From positions 1 through 64,000 of the forward strand of contig NZ_JADKYP010000035.1 in NCBI RefSeq assembly GCF_015354405.1: a stretch of DNA of 64,000 bases. Reading direction: 5' to 3'. Below the pieces are notes generated by a model. The model was not told the DNA's origin, made no database searches, and saw nothing but the letters and a program-made list of their open reading frames with translations. This stretch comes from Nocardia sp. BSTN01. GTDB taxonomy: Bacteria > Actinomycetota > Actinomycetes > Mycobacteriales > Mycobacteriaceae. The translations under genes were made by a program, and so were the position numbers. Every line of letters starts with the position of its first letter. The first letter of the stretch is position 1. Shown here in pieces: positions 26,649 through 35,377 of this stretch.

Positions 26649-27644
26649 TCACCCGCGGACCGGCAGCTGCACGTCCTCCGCTCGACCGCGTGACGAACCC
26701 GGGTCGTTCGAGGCGTCGACCTGCGGAGCCGGCGCACCGGCCGGCTCCGGCGCGGTGGTGGCCGGCGCGCGCAGTGCCGTCCGACGGCGGGCATTCACGA
26801 CCGGGCGGCCGATGAACCGGCAGACCAGGTAGATCGCGAACGAGATGGTCGTGATGAAGGTCGAGACCGGGACGCCGGGCGCCAGCGACAGCAGGATCCC
26901 GCCGACCGCGGCGATTTCGGCGAACAGCACCGACAGCACCGTCGCCCGCAGCGGGCTAGCGGTGAGCTGGGCGGCGGCCGCGGCGGGGGTGATCAGCAGC
27001 GACAGCACCAGCAGGGCGCCGACGATCTGCACCCCGAAGGCGGCGGTCACGCCGAGCAGCACCGCGAACACCACCGCGAGCGCGCGCACCGGAACCCCGC
27101 GCGCCACGGCCACTTCCGGATCGGTGCTGGCGAAAAGCAGGGGGCGATAGATGAACGCGAGCACCGCCAGCACGCCGGCGGTGCAGAGCGCGAGGGAGGT
27201 GAGTCCGGTGCCGCCGACACTGACCACCTGTCCGGTGAGCAGGGAGAATTTCGATCCGGCGCGACTGGGCCCCAGCCAGAGGAACAGCACCGACAGGCCG
27301 AGCCCGAACGACATCACCACCGCGATCACCGAATCACGTTCGCGCGCCTTGGAACCCAGCAACCCGAACATGACCGCCGCGATCACCGAACCCGCGATCG
27401 CTCCGGCGCCCACGCCGATGCCGACCAGCAGCGCCGCCGCCGCGCCGGTCAGCGACAGTTCGCTGGTGCCGTGCACGGCGAACGACATCTGCCGGTTCAC
27501 GATGAGCGGTCCGATCACGCCGGCGAGCAGTCCCAGCAGGGCGGCCGCGAGCACGGCCTGCTGCACGAAGTCGTAGGACAGCAGGTCGGCGGTGGTGTGC
27601 AGGTCCAGCATCTTGGTGAGGACGTCGGAGAGTTTGTCGTTCAT
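26649..27644 (-). CDS. znuB: Zinc ABC transporter permease
   Basis: 331 residues from ATG 27644, which overlaps the ATPase stop (ATGA). About nine membrane helices with the ABC-3 family pattern, including GTSELSLTGAAAALLVG and LLVLSLLITPAAAAAQL. The C-terminal 45 residues are Ala/Pro/Arg-rich and cytoplasmic. It forms the channel of a metal importer with the ATPase and binding protein upstream. Assignment to zinc rests on the Zur-like operator before znuA and on the binding protein. Confidence 0.9.
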   Translation of the reverse strand: MNDKLSDVLTKMLDLHTTADLLSYDFVQQAVLAAALLGLLAGVIGPLIVNRQMSFAVHGTSELSLTGAAAALLVGIGVGAGAIAGSVIAAVMFGLLGSKARERDSVIAVVMSFGLGLSVLFLWLGPSRAGSKFSLLTGQVVSVGGTGLTSLALCTAGVLAVLAFIYRPLLFASTDPEVAVARGVPVRALAVVFAVLLGVTAAFGVQIVGALLVLSLLITPAAAAAQLTASPLRATVLSVLFAEIAAVGGILLSLAPGVPVSTFITTISFAIYLVCRFIGRPVVNARRRTALRAPATTAPEPAGAPAPQVDASNDPGSSRGRAEDVQLPVRG

Positions 27645-28513
27645 TCGCCGGCTCCCTCGGTGTGGTGCGTACCCAGCGCATCGATCTCGTCGCCGGTGCC
27701 GACGACCACCAGCCGGCCGCGCACGCGCAGCACGTCGACCTCGGTGCCGTAGAGCTCCGACAGCACCTGCGAGGTCATCACCTCGTCCGGGGCGCCGATC
27801 CGGAATTTTCCTTCCACGAGATACAGCACCCGATCCACCAGCGGCAGAATCGGATTGATCTCGTGCGTCACGAACAGCACCGCGGTGTCGTGGGTGCGAC
27901 GGCGGCGATCGATGAGTTCGGACACCAGCCGCTGATTCGCCAGATCCAGGCTCAGCAGCGGTTCGTCGCACAGCAGCACGCGCGGATCACCGGCCAGCGC
28001 CTGCGCCACCCGCAGCCGCTGCTGCTCCCCGCCGGACAGCGATTCCAGCGGCGCGTTCGCGAAATGTTCGGCACCGACCTGCGCGAGGGCGTCGGCGACG
28101 CGGCGGCGGCGTTCGGCCCGGCCGCGCCAGCCCAGACCCCAGCGATGCCCGTCCACACCCAGCCCGACCAGATCGACGCCGCGCAATTGCACACCGGCGT
28201 CGATCGTCTTCTGTTGCGGCACATAGCCGATCCGCGGATTTCCCAGTCGCGCCGGCGCCCCACTCACCTCGACCGTGCCCGCACTCGGCGCGAGCTGCCC
28301 CAGCAGCATCCGCAGCAGCGAGGTCTTACCGGATCCGTTGGGCCCCAGCACCGCGACGAATTCGCCGGGCGCGATATCGAGATCGAGTCCCTGCCAGAGC
28401 GTGCGCGGCCCGAACGCCAGGCTCGCGCCGCGCAGGGAGACCGTGGGGGCGATGCTGTGCGATGCCTGCGCCGGGGCGTGCTCCGGCGCCTCGGTTCGGG
28501 TGCGTCCCGTCAT
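27641..28513 (-). CDS. znuC: Zinc ABC transporter ATP-binding protein
   Basis: 290 residues from ATG 28513, 11 nt after the znuA stop with GAGGT upstream. Walker A GPNGSGKTS, signature LSGGEQQRL, Walker B RVLLCDEPLLSLD (Leu-Leu-Ser where many have Thr/Leu/Gly) and the switch His in FVTHEINPIL. The N-terminal 35 residues before the domain are Ala/Thr/His-rich. It energises metal uptake with the permease downstream. Confidence 0.92.
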   Translation of the reverse strand: MTGRTRTEAPEHAPAQASHSIAPTVSLRGASLAFGPRTLWQGLDLDIAPGEFVAVLGPNGSGKTSLLRMLLGQLAPSAGTVEVSGAPARLGNPRIGYVPQQKTIDAGVQLRGVDLVGLGVDGHRWGLGWRGRAERRRRVADALAQVGAEHFANAPLESLSGGEQQRLRVAQALAGDPRVLLCDEPLLSLDLANQRLVSELIDRRRRTHDTAVLFVTHEINPILPLVDRVLYLVEGKFRIGAPDEVMTSQVLSELYGTEVDVLRVRGRLVVVGTGDEIDALGTHHTEGAGE

Positions 28514-28524
28514 CACTACCGACC

Positions 28525-29409
28525 TCAGCCGAGCGCGGCGGCCAGCGCCGTCGCGTTGCCGGTCTGCCACTGCACGAAATCGGTGTTCGCCGGGAGGGTT
28601 TCGGTGACCTCGATGATCGGCACGCCCGCGGATTTCGCGGTCGCGGCGACGTCCTTCGTGGTCTTGTCCTCGGTCTGGATGTTGTAGACCAGCGTTCGAA
28701 CCTGCTTACCGGTCAACAGGTCTCGCACCGTCGCCAGATCCGCCGGGGACGGATCGGTGCCCTGTTCGATCGCTTCCTCGAAGGGATGCGGGGTGCGGTC
28801 GTCGGTATCGGCGGCGGCGAGCAGGTAGTGTGCCAGCGGCTCGGTCTGCATCACCGGCGACTTCGGGTGCGCGGCAGCGATTTTCGCGGTGATCGCGGTG
28901 ACGGCCGCCAGCTGCCCGCGCAGCGCCGCGGCGCGGTCGGCGAACGCCTGCCGGTGCTCGGGATCGATGCGGCCGAGTTCGTCCGCGATCCGCCCGGCCA
29001 CCGCGTCGACCGTCTTCATGTCGTACCAGACGTGCTCGTTCTCGTCGTTCGGCGCCGAGCGCAGGTCGAAGGCGGCGATGCTGGGTTTGCCGCGGCCGGC
29101 GGCCGCCTTCTCGGCGAACTCGTCGTAGTGCCCGCCGTTGTAGACGACCAGTGCGGCATCGCGGATCGCGGCGGCGTCGGTCGGGCTGGTCTCGTAGGAG
29201 TGCGGGTCCACGTTCGGGCTGTCGATGATCGACTTCACCTCGACGTCGGGCCCACCGACCGACGCCGCGACGCTGCCCCACACGTCGGTGGAGGCGACGA
29301 TCTTCGGCTTCCCCGAATCAGAGGAGGTTCCCGAGCAGGCGGCCAGCGTGACCGCGGTGGTGAGGCCCAGCGTGACGACAGCGATTCGAGCGGCGAAACT
29401 TCTGATCAC
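28525..29409 (-). CDS. znuA: Zinc-binding lipoprotein of ABC importer
   Basis: 294 residues from GTG 29409, preceded by AGGAG. Signal peptide with lipobox LAAC at about residue 24. Cluster A-I metal ligands can be placed at the His of VDPHSYE, His in ENEHVWYD, and a later His in HPKSPVMQTEPLAHYLL. A His/Glu-bearing GHYDEFAEKA loop resembles the family's metal loop. It captures metal outside the membrane for the znuC-znuB pair. A Zur-type palindrome lies 27 nt upstream, which favours zinc over manganese. Confidence 0.9.
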   Translation of the reverse strand: MIRSFAARIAVVTLGLTTAVTLAACSGTSSDSGKPKIVASTDVWGSVAASVGGPDVEVKSIIDSPNVDPHSYETSPTDAAAIRDAALVVYNGGHYDEFAEKAAAGRGKPSIAAFDLRSAPNDENEHVWYDMKTVDAVAGRIADELGRIDPEHRQAFADRAAALRGQLAAVTAITAKIAAAHPKSPVMQTEPLAHYLLAAADTDDRTPHPFEEAIEQGTDPSPADLATVRDLLTGKQVRTLVYNIQTEDKTTKDVAATAKSAGVPIIEVTETLPANTDFVQWQTGNATALAAALG

Positions 29410-29435
29410 GCGGGTACTCCTGCACACGAGCTCTT

Positions 29436-29454
29436 AACGGAAACGATTTCCATT
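29436..29454 (-). promoter_or_regulatory. Zur-type operator of the zinc operon
   Basis: Near-perfect 19-bp palindrome AACGGAAACGATTTCCATT centred at 29445, with GGAAA and TTTCC arms and only two mismatched pairs. It resembles actinobacterial Zur boxes (TGAAAATnATTTTCA type) and ends 27 nt before the znuA start codon, where bound repressor would block the promoter. No zur gene is in the window. Confidence 0.65.
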
Positions 29455-29526
29455 TAAATGTAGCGTATGTGTCCACCTCCGACCCCATCGATCGGACCGA
29501 TCGGGATGTGAACCGCACCACGAACA

Positions 29527-29563
29527 GGGCCCGCGACCGCTCGATCCGAGCGACCGCGGGCCC
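29527..29563 (-). terminator. Terminator of the otsB-GH15 gene
   Basis: Hairpin with 17-nt arms (29527-29543 and 29547-29563), a 2-by-2 internal mismatch and the loop ATC. Outer arm GGGCCCGCG pairs exactly. It lies 27 nt beyond the stop of the trehalose-phosphatase fusion gene in its direction of transcription. Confidence 0.7.
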
Positions 29564-29589
29564 TGGGACGGGTATCCGGCGAGCTGGGG

Positions 29590-32166
29590 CTACTGCACCA
29601 TCGCCGCCGCGACCGGCTGGCTCAGCAGCTGAGCGCAGCGCAGCAGGCCGAGATGGCTGTAGGCCTGCGGGTGATTGCCCAGGGAGCGTTCGGCGACCGG
29701 GTCGTACTCCTCGCTGAGCAGTCCGGTCGGACCGGCGACATCCACCAGCTGGGCGAACAGCGCCTCGGCGTCCTCACGTTTGCCGATCAGCAGGTAGGCC
29801 TCCACCAGCCAGGCGGCACACAGGTGGAAACCGCCCTCGCCGCCGGGCAGGCCGTCGTCGTGGTGGTAGCGGTACACCGTCGAGCCGCTGCGCAGCTCGG
29901 CCTCGGTGGCGACGACCGTGGCCGCGAAGCGCGGATCCGACGGTTCGATCAGGCCGCTGAGACCGATGTGCAGGGTCGCGGCGTCCAGATCGGTGCCGTC
30001 GTAGGCGGCCGTGTAGGACTGCACCTGCTCGTTCCAGCCCTTGGCCTTGACCTCGTCGGCGATGGTCTCGCGCAGTTCGACCCACACCGGGTCGATGCCG
30101 CGGTCGAACCGCTCGGCCAGCTTCAGCGCCCGGTCGACCGTCAGCCAGCCCATCACCTTCGAATACACGTGGTGACGCGGGTTGCCGCGGATCTCCCAGA
30201 TGCCGTGGTCCGGTTCGCGCCAGCGGCGCTGGACAGCCTGGACCATGGCCTCGACGAGTTCCCAGTCGCGGTCGGGCAGTGCCTTGGCCGGGTCGAGAAT
30301 GCCCTTCCCCTCCCGAGCCTCGGCCAGGGCCGCGATCAGATCCACGATCGGGCCGAACACATCCAGCTGGACCTGCATATTCGCCGCGTTGCCCACGCGT
30401 ACCGGCCGCGAGCCCGCGTAACCGGGCAGCTGATCCAGCACCGCCTCCGGGGGCAGCGTCTCGCCGTAGAGCGTGTACAGCGGGTGCAGGCGTTCCGGTC
30501 CGGCCAGCGTCTCGAGCACGCGGTGCGTCCAGGCCAGGAAATCCTCGGCCTCCGCCAGCGAGCCCAGCGTGACCAGGGCGTGCGCGGTGAGCGAGGCGTC
30601 GCGCAGCCAGCAGTAGCGGTAGTCCCAGTTGCGGACGCCGCCGATGTCTTCGGGCAGCGAGGTGGTGGCCGCGGCCAGAATCGACCCGGACGGAGCGTGC
30701 ACCAGTCCGCGCAGCGTCAGTGCCGAACGCTTCATCAGATCGGGCTTGAGCGGCGGCAGGTTCAGATCGGAGGCCCAGTCGCGCCAGTATCGCTCGGCCT
30801 CGTTGCGCCGGTCCGCCTCGCTGACCATCGCCGGGGCGAGATCGGAGGTGCCGCAGCGCATTTCGAGCACGATCGGACCCTGCGAGGGGTCGACCACCGC
30901 GCGGGCGACGTGATGGATGCCCTCTTCGGAGATCTCCCACTGCACGCCGGGGGAGCGCAGCACGATCGGGTCGTTGGTGCCGTGCACGCGCAGGCCGGCC
31001 GGTTCGCGGACCAGCGTCACCGGTACCTGCCCGAACTCGGGACGGGGTGCGAAGGTGACCACCGCACGCGCGTCGCCGGTGATCACGCGGGTCAGATCGG
31101 TGCGTTCCAGTGCGACGTCGTGCGGCAGGTAGTCGACGATTTTCAAACTGGACCAACGGGTTTCGACGGTCATGGTGCCGTCGACGTAGCGCTGCGACAG
31201 CGGCAGGCTCTGGCGTTCGGGGGCGATGGTGAAATGTCCGGCCGCCGGTCCGCCGAGCAGATGGGCGAAGACCGCCGCCGAATCCGGTTCGGGATGGCAG
31301 AACCAGCTGACGGTCCCGTCCGGGGTGAGCAGCGCCTTGGAGCGCGGGGAGGCCAGCATGGTCAGCCGCTCGATGCGCGGCGCCGACGCGCCCGCCAGCC
31401 AGGTGCGGCGTTCCTCGAGCAGGAACGCGAGGGCCTTGGCGACCTCCTCGGTACTGGGCACCCGATATTCGGCCAGGCTGTCGCCGTCGCCCACCTTGAT
31501 GCCGATATCCGGACCCGACAGCCGCGCGAAGGCCTTCTCGTCGGTGACGTCGTCACCGAAGAAGACCGCGGCCGAGGCGCCCTCCTGATGGCGGATGATG
31601 TCCAGGGCCGCGCCCTTGTCGGTCTGGATGACGGCCAGTTCGATGACCGCCTTGCCCTCGGTGACCTGGATGCCGACCCAGCTCGCCGGACCCTGCCGCG
31701 CCTGCTGCAACGCGCGGCGGCCCACCTCGGGGGTGGCATTGCGCACATGCAGCGCGATGCTGGCCGGTTTGGCTTCGACGGTGACGCCGGGATTGTCGTC
31801 GGCGATGGCGGCCAGGGCGTGACGCACCTCGGTCAGCAGTTGCTTGGCGTCGTTGTCGATGGCGTGCACGAAGCCGACATCGAATTCCGAGCCGTGGCTT
31901 CCGATCAGCTGCACCTCGACGGGAAGCCGGGAAAGCGCCGCGAGATCTCGCAGCGCGCGGCCGGAGATGACGGCCGCGGTCGTGGTCGTCAGGCCGGCGA
32001 GCGCACGCAATGCGCTGACCGATTCCCGATGGGGATAGGCCTTTGCCGGATCGGAGACTATGGGCGCGATTGTCCCGTCGTAGTCCGAAGCGACCAATAG
32101 CCTCGGCACGCGGGCTACGGCCGACAAGGCACGGCGAAGTTCGTGTGGCAGATCCTGTGCGCTCAC
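29590..32166 (-). CDS. Trehalose-6-phosphatase / GH15 trehalase-like fusion
   Basis: 858 residues from GTG 32166. Residues about 18-245 form an OtsB domain of the HAD superfamily: SDYDGTIAPI with the nucleophile Asp, SGR, the Lys region KPASIALHVR, and FFGDDVTDEKAF. Residues about 265-858 are a glycoside hydrolase family 15 (alpha,alpha)6 domain of the mycobacterial trehalase type, with WDYRYCWLRDASLTAHAL (catalytic region) and the late SEEYDP segment. One chain would thus dephosphorylate trehalose 6-phosphate and split trehalose to glucose. No trehalose 6-phosphate synthase is adjacent. Both domains look complete. Confidence 0.88.
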   Translation of the reverse strand: MSAQDLPHELRRALSAVARVPRLLVASDYDGTIAPIVSDPAKAYPHRESVSALRALAGLTTTTAAVISGRALRDLAALSRLPVEVQLIGSHGSEFDVGFVHAIDNDAKQLLTEVRHALAAIADDNPGVTVEAKPASIALHVRNATPEVGRRALQQARQGPASWVGIQVTEGKAVIELAVIQTDKGAALDIIRHQEGASAAVFFGDDVTDEKAFARLSGPDIGIKVGDGDSLAEYRVPSTEEVAKALAFLLEERRTWLAGASAPRIERLTMLASPRSKALLTPDGTVSWFCHPEPDSAAVFAHLLGGPAAGHFTIAPERQSLPLSQRYVDGTMTVETRWSSLKIVDYLPHDVALERTDLTRVITGDARAVVTFAPRPEFGQVPVTLVREPAGLRVHGTNDPIVLRSPGVQWEISEEGIHHVARAVVDPSQGPIVLEMRCGTSDLAPAMVSEADRRNEAERYWRDWASDLNLPPLKPDLMKRSALTLRGLVHAPSGSILAAATTSLPEDIGGVRNWDYRYCWLRDASLTAHALVTLGSLAEAEDFLAWTHRVLETLAGPERLHPLYTLYGETLPPEAVLDQLPGYAGSRPVRVGNAANMQVQLDVFGPIVDLIAALAEAREGKGILDPAKALPDRDWELVEAMVQAVQRRWREPDHGIWEIRGNPRHHVYSKVMGWLTVDRALKLAERFDRGIDPVWVELRETIADEVKAKGWNEQVQSYTAAYDGTDLDAATLHIGLSGLIEPSDPRFAATVVATEAELRSGSTVYRYHHDDGLPGGEGGFHLCAAWLVEAYLLIGKREDAEALFAQLVDVAGPTGLLSEEYDPVAERSLGNHPQAYSHLGLLRCAQLLSQPVAAAMVQ

Positions 32167-32333
32167 GCATCCAACCTAGTGATCGGAGGAGATTTTTCAG
32201 GGCGCGAGAAACTTTACTGGGTCAGGTTTGCCCGCGTGTTGGCGCAGTGATACGTGCTGTTTACACGAGCTCGCCAGGCAGGTTTCGAACGCCCGGACCT
32301 CCATTGTCCGGTAATCCGCTTCCTGCCGCGCGC

Positions 32334-32990
32334 TCAGGACTTCTCGCCCAGCAACAGGTCGACGGTCAGGTCCAGACGCTCGGCCACATCGGTCGCCGAG
32401 GCGCGCCGGGTGAGCCACGCCACCAGATTCGACAGCCACACGTCGCTGATCACGCGGGCGATGGCCAGATCGCGCTCGGTGGGCTCGCCCTCGTTCACGG
32501 CACGCGCGAAGAAACGGTCCATCACCTTGCCGACCCGGTCGACCTCGGCGGCCGCGGAGGCGTCGGCGAACATGAATGCCCGCGTCATGGCCTCGGTGAG
32601 CAGCGGATCGCGCTGCATGGCCCGGGTGACCTGGGTCAGCATCACGTGCATGCGTTCCTGCGGGGTCTGCCCGGCCAGCGGCTTGCGTTTGCTGTCGAAC
32701 TGCTCGAATTCCCGGGCCAGCGCCGAGACCAGCAGATGCACCTTCGAGGGGAAGTACCGATAGAGCGTGCCGACCGCGACATCGGCGCGTTCGGCGACCG
32801 CGCGCATCTGCACCGCGTCGTAACCGCCCTTGGAGGCGAGCGCGAGGGTGGCGTCGAGAATTCGTTTGCGCCGCTCGCGCTGGGCCGCCGAGCTCAGCTC
32901 GTCCTCGCTGAGGGTGCTGACCGTCGCGCGATTGCGGGCTCCGTTCTGCGCACCCGAGTCGGCTGCCTGCTCTCGGGAGGGACTGGCCAT
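32334..32990 (-). CDS. kstR: TetR-family cholesterol repressor KstR
   Basis: 218 residues from ATG 32990, preceded by GGAAAGGA. The helix-turn-helix region (RKRILDATLALASKGGYDAV through VAVGTLYRYFPSKVHLLVSAL) and the ligand-domain end (RVISDVWLSNLVAWLTRRAS) closely match M. tuberculosis KstR (Rv3574). KstR represses sterol catabolism until a steroid-CoA thioester binds. The gene is divergent from fadE34, as in M. tuberculosis, and a perfect KstR palindrome lies between them, so it represses itself as well. The N-terminal 30 residues are a variable tail. Confidence 0.95.
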   Translation of the reverse strand: MASPSREQAADSGAQNGARNRATVSTLSEDELSSAAQRERRKRILDATLALASKGGYDAVQMRAVAERADVAVGTLYRYFPSKVHLLVSALAREFEQFDSKRKPLAGQTPQERMHVMLTQVTRAMQRDPLLTEAMTRAFMFADASAAAEVDRVGKVMDRFFARAVNEGEPTERDLAIARVISDVWLSNLVAWLTRRASATDVAERLDLTVDLLLGEKS

Positions 32991-33091
32991 TCGTGAAAGT
33001 CCTTTCCTGCACGCACGTCGGTTCCGGTGGCCGACGAGCGTAGTTCAGCGGCGGCGACGGACGCCCCTTGACTTACGCCCGACCGTCACAT

Positions 33092-33105
33092 TAGAACATG
33101 TTCTA
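33092..33105. promoter_or_regulatory. KstR operator between kstR and fadE34
   Basis: Perfect 14-bp palindrome TAGAACATGTTCTA, matching the KstR consensus TnnAACnnGTTnnA at every fixed base. It is 102 nt before kstR and 36 nt before fadE34, so it can control both divergent promoters. Confidence 0.92.
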
Positions 33106-33140
33106 GGTGTGGGAGTCACGCCGGAAAGGCGGTATGGAGT

Positions 33141-35324
33141 GTGACCATCGCCACCACTGACGAGCATAAAGCCGTCCAGGAGTCGATGCGCGGATGGGCC
33201 GCAGCGGTGCACCCGATTGCAACAATGCGCACTGGCGCGCCCGGGTACTGGCGTGAATTCTGGCCGGGCCTGGTGGGCCTCGGCGTCTTCCGCGTCGCGG
33301 TCCCCGAGGAGGCCGGCGGCGCGGGCGGCTGCGTGAGCGATCTGGCCGTGCTGATCGAGCAGGCGGCGCATGATCTCGTGGGCGGACCGGTGACGGCTAC
33401 CGCGCTGGCCGGCCTCGTTGCCGGCGACACCCTCGACGAGGATACGCCCTGCGGTATCGCCCTGAGTCAGCCTCTTGTGCTGTCGCACAACGCAACCGAC
33501 GCGCCGGAGGTGTCCGGCACCTGGGAGAGCGTGCTCGGCGCCGACGAGCAGACCGCGCTGTTGCTGCCGGTACGCTTCGGCGAGCGCGAACTGTGGTGCC
33601 TGCTGCCGGCGGGCACCCCGGGCGTGACGGTCGAGGCGCTCGAACCCCTGGACCCCAGCACTCCGCTGGCTCGCGTCACCTGCGCGAACGTCGCCGTGCC
33701 CGCCGACCACGTCTTCGAACCGCCGTACGCGGTCGGCGATCTCGTGGCCACGCTGATCGCGGCCGAGGCCGCGGGGATCGCGGGCTGGTGTCTGGAGACC
33801 GCGGTCGACTATGCCAAGGTCCGCGAGCAGTTCGGGCGCAAGATCGGCGAATTCCAGGCGATCAAGCACATCTGCGCCTGGATGCTGTGCCGCACCGAAC
33901 AGACCCGCGCCGTGGCGGCAGACGCCGCGGCAGCGGCAGATCTGGCAACAGCGGCTGATACGAGCGATTCCGGTGGTCGCGAACTGCGATTGGCCGCCGC
34001 CGTCGCGATGACGATCGCACTGGACGCCGCCGTGGAGAACGCCAAGGACTGCATCCAGGTGCTGGGCGGTATCGGCTTCACCTGGGAGCACGACGCGCAC
34101 CTGTATCTGCGGCGCGCGACCGCGCTGCGGGCGTTGCTGGGCGGTTCGGCGCACTGGCGTGCCGAGGTGGCGAGGCTGACGCAGGCCGGGGTGCGCCGCA
34201 CCGTCTCGATCGACCTCGGCGACGCCGAAGGCGGAACCGCCTGGGAGGCCGCCGGATTGGATGCCGCCGAGGCGACCGTGCTGGCCGCCGACCTGACTCG
34301 GATCGCCGCACTGCCCGCCGCGGAGCAGCGTGCCGCATTGGCCGACGCCGGTTTGCTGGCCTGCCACTGGCCGGCCCCCTACGGCCGCGACGCCGGGCCG
34401 ATTCAGCGCAGCCTGATCGAGGACCAGATCCGCAAGGCCGGAATCGAACTGCCCGATCTCGTCATCGCGAACTGGGCGATTCCCACCCTCCTGCAATGGG
34501 GTACGCCCGAGCAGATCGAGCGCTTCGCCCCGCCGACCCTCACCGGTGAGGTGATCTGGTGCCAGCTGTTCTCGGAGCCGGGCGCCGGCTCGGATCTGGC
34601 GGCACTGCGCACCGTCGCCGAGCGGGTCGAGGGCGGCTGGAAGCTGCGGGGCCAGAAGGTGTGGACCTCGCTGGCCGACCGTGCCACGTGGGGAATCTGC
34701 CTGGCGCGCACCGACTCCGCCGCGCCGAAGCACAAGGGCATCAGCTACTTCCTGGTCGACATGAAAAGTCCGGGGCTCGAGATCCGGCCGCTGGTCGAGA
34801 TCACCGGCGAGGCGCGCTTCAACGAGGTCTTCCTCGACGACGTGTTCGTCCCCGACGACTGCCTGGTGGGTGAGCTCGGCAACGGCTGGCGGATCGCCCG
34901 CTCCACGCTGTCCGCCGAGCGAGTGGCCATGGGCGGCAAGGGAATCGGTGAGGAGCTCGAGGCCGTGATCGCGGCCGCTCCCACCGCGGGCCCGGGTGCC
35001 GAGGTGGTCGCCGATCGCCTCGGCGCGCTGATCGCCGAATCGGTGGCCGGCACGTTGCTGGAGGCGCGCGCGGCCAAGAAGTTGCTGGCCGGCGGTGACC
35101 CCGCGGCGGAGAGCAGCGTCCGCAAACTGGTCGGCGTCCGCCACCGGCAGGCGGTGGCCGAATTCGCGGCCGAGCTGGCCGGAACAGCCGGTGCGCTGGA
35201 CACCGGCGTGGTGAAGGAATTCCTGCTCACGCGCTGTCTGTCGATCGCAGGCGGCACCGAACAGATTCTGCTGACCGTCGCCGGTGAGCGGATTCTCGGG
35301 CTGCCCCGCGAATCGAAGGGCTGA
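33141..35324 (+). CDS. fadE34: Double-domain acyl-CoA dehydrogenase FadE34 (ChsE3)
   Basis: 727 residues from GTG 33141. Two acyl-CoA dehydrogenase units are fused. The first (1-350) is degenerate in the FAD and catalytic regions. The second (about 360-727) has the usual LFSEPGAGSDLAALRT and NGWRIARSTLSAER segments. FadE34 in M. tuberculosis (Rv3573c, beside kstR) oxidises the 24-carbon side-chain CoA thioester of cholesterol or cholate. Here it heads the igr-type operon, 53 nt upstream of chsE1, under the KstR palindrome. Confidence 0.92.
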   Translation: MTIATTDEHKAVQESMRGWAAAVHPIATMRTGAPGYWREFWPGLVGLGVFRVAVPEEAGGAGGCVSDLAVLIEQAAHDLVGGPVTATALAGLVAGDTLDEDTPCGIALSQPLVLSHNATDAPEVSGTWESVLGADEQTALLLPVRFGERELWCLLPAGTPGVTVEALEPLDPSTPLARVTCANVAVPADHVFEPPYAVGDLVATLIAAEAAGIAGWCLETAVDYAKVREQFGRKIGEFQAIKHICAWMLCRTEQTRAVAADAAAAADLATAADTSDSGGRELRLAAAVAMTIALDAAVENAKDCIQVLGGIGFTWEHDAHLYLRRATALRALLGGSAHWRAEVARLTQAGVRRTVSIDLGDAEGGTAWEAAGLDAAEATVLAADLTRIAALPAAEQRAALADAGLLACHWPAPYGRDAGPIQRSLIEDQIRKAGIELPDLVIANWAIPTLLQWGTPEQIERFAPPTLTGEVIWCQLFSEPGAGSDLAALRTVAERVEGGWKLRGQKVWTSLADRATWGICLARTDSAAPKHKGISYFLVDMKSPGLEIRPLVEITGEARFNEVFLDDVFVPDDCLVGELGNGWRIARSTLSAERVAMGGKGIGEELEAVIAAAPTAGPGAEVVADRLGALIAESVAGTLLEARAAKKLLAGGDPAAESSVRKLVGVRHRQAVAEFAAELAGTAGALDTGVVKEFLLTRCLSIAGGTEQILLTVAGERILGLPRESKG

Positions 35325-35377
35325 TATCGCAGGGCCGGGCCGCCAGAGCAGCCCACATCCGACAGGGAGCAAAAGAA

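Noticed and set aside
29653-32100. 815-codon plus-strand open frame opposite the otsB-GH15 gene
   Set aside because: Shadow of a high-GC gene: composition is Gly/Arg/Gln/His-rich with no domain, and the minus strand has two complete enzyme domains.
33045-35372. 775-codon minus-strand open frame opposite fadE34
   Set aside because: Same cause; it also covers the KstR operator and the kstR-fadE34 promoter region.
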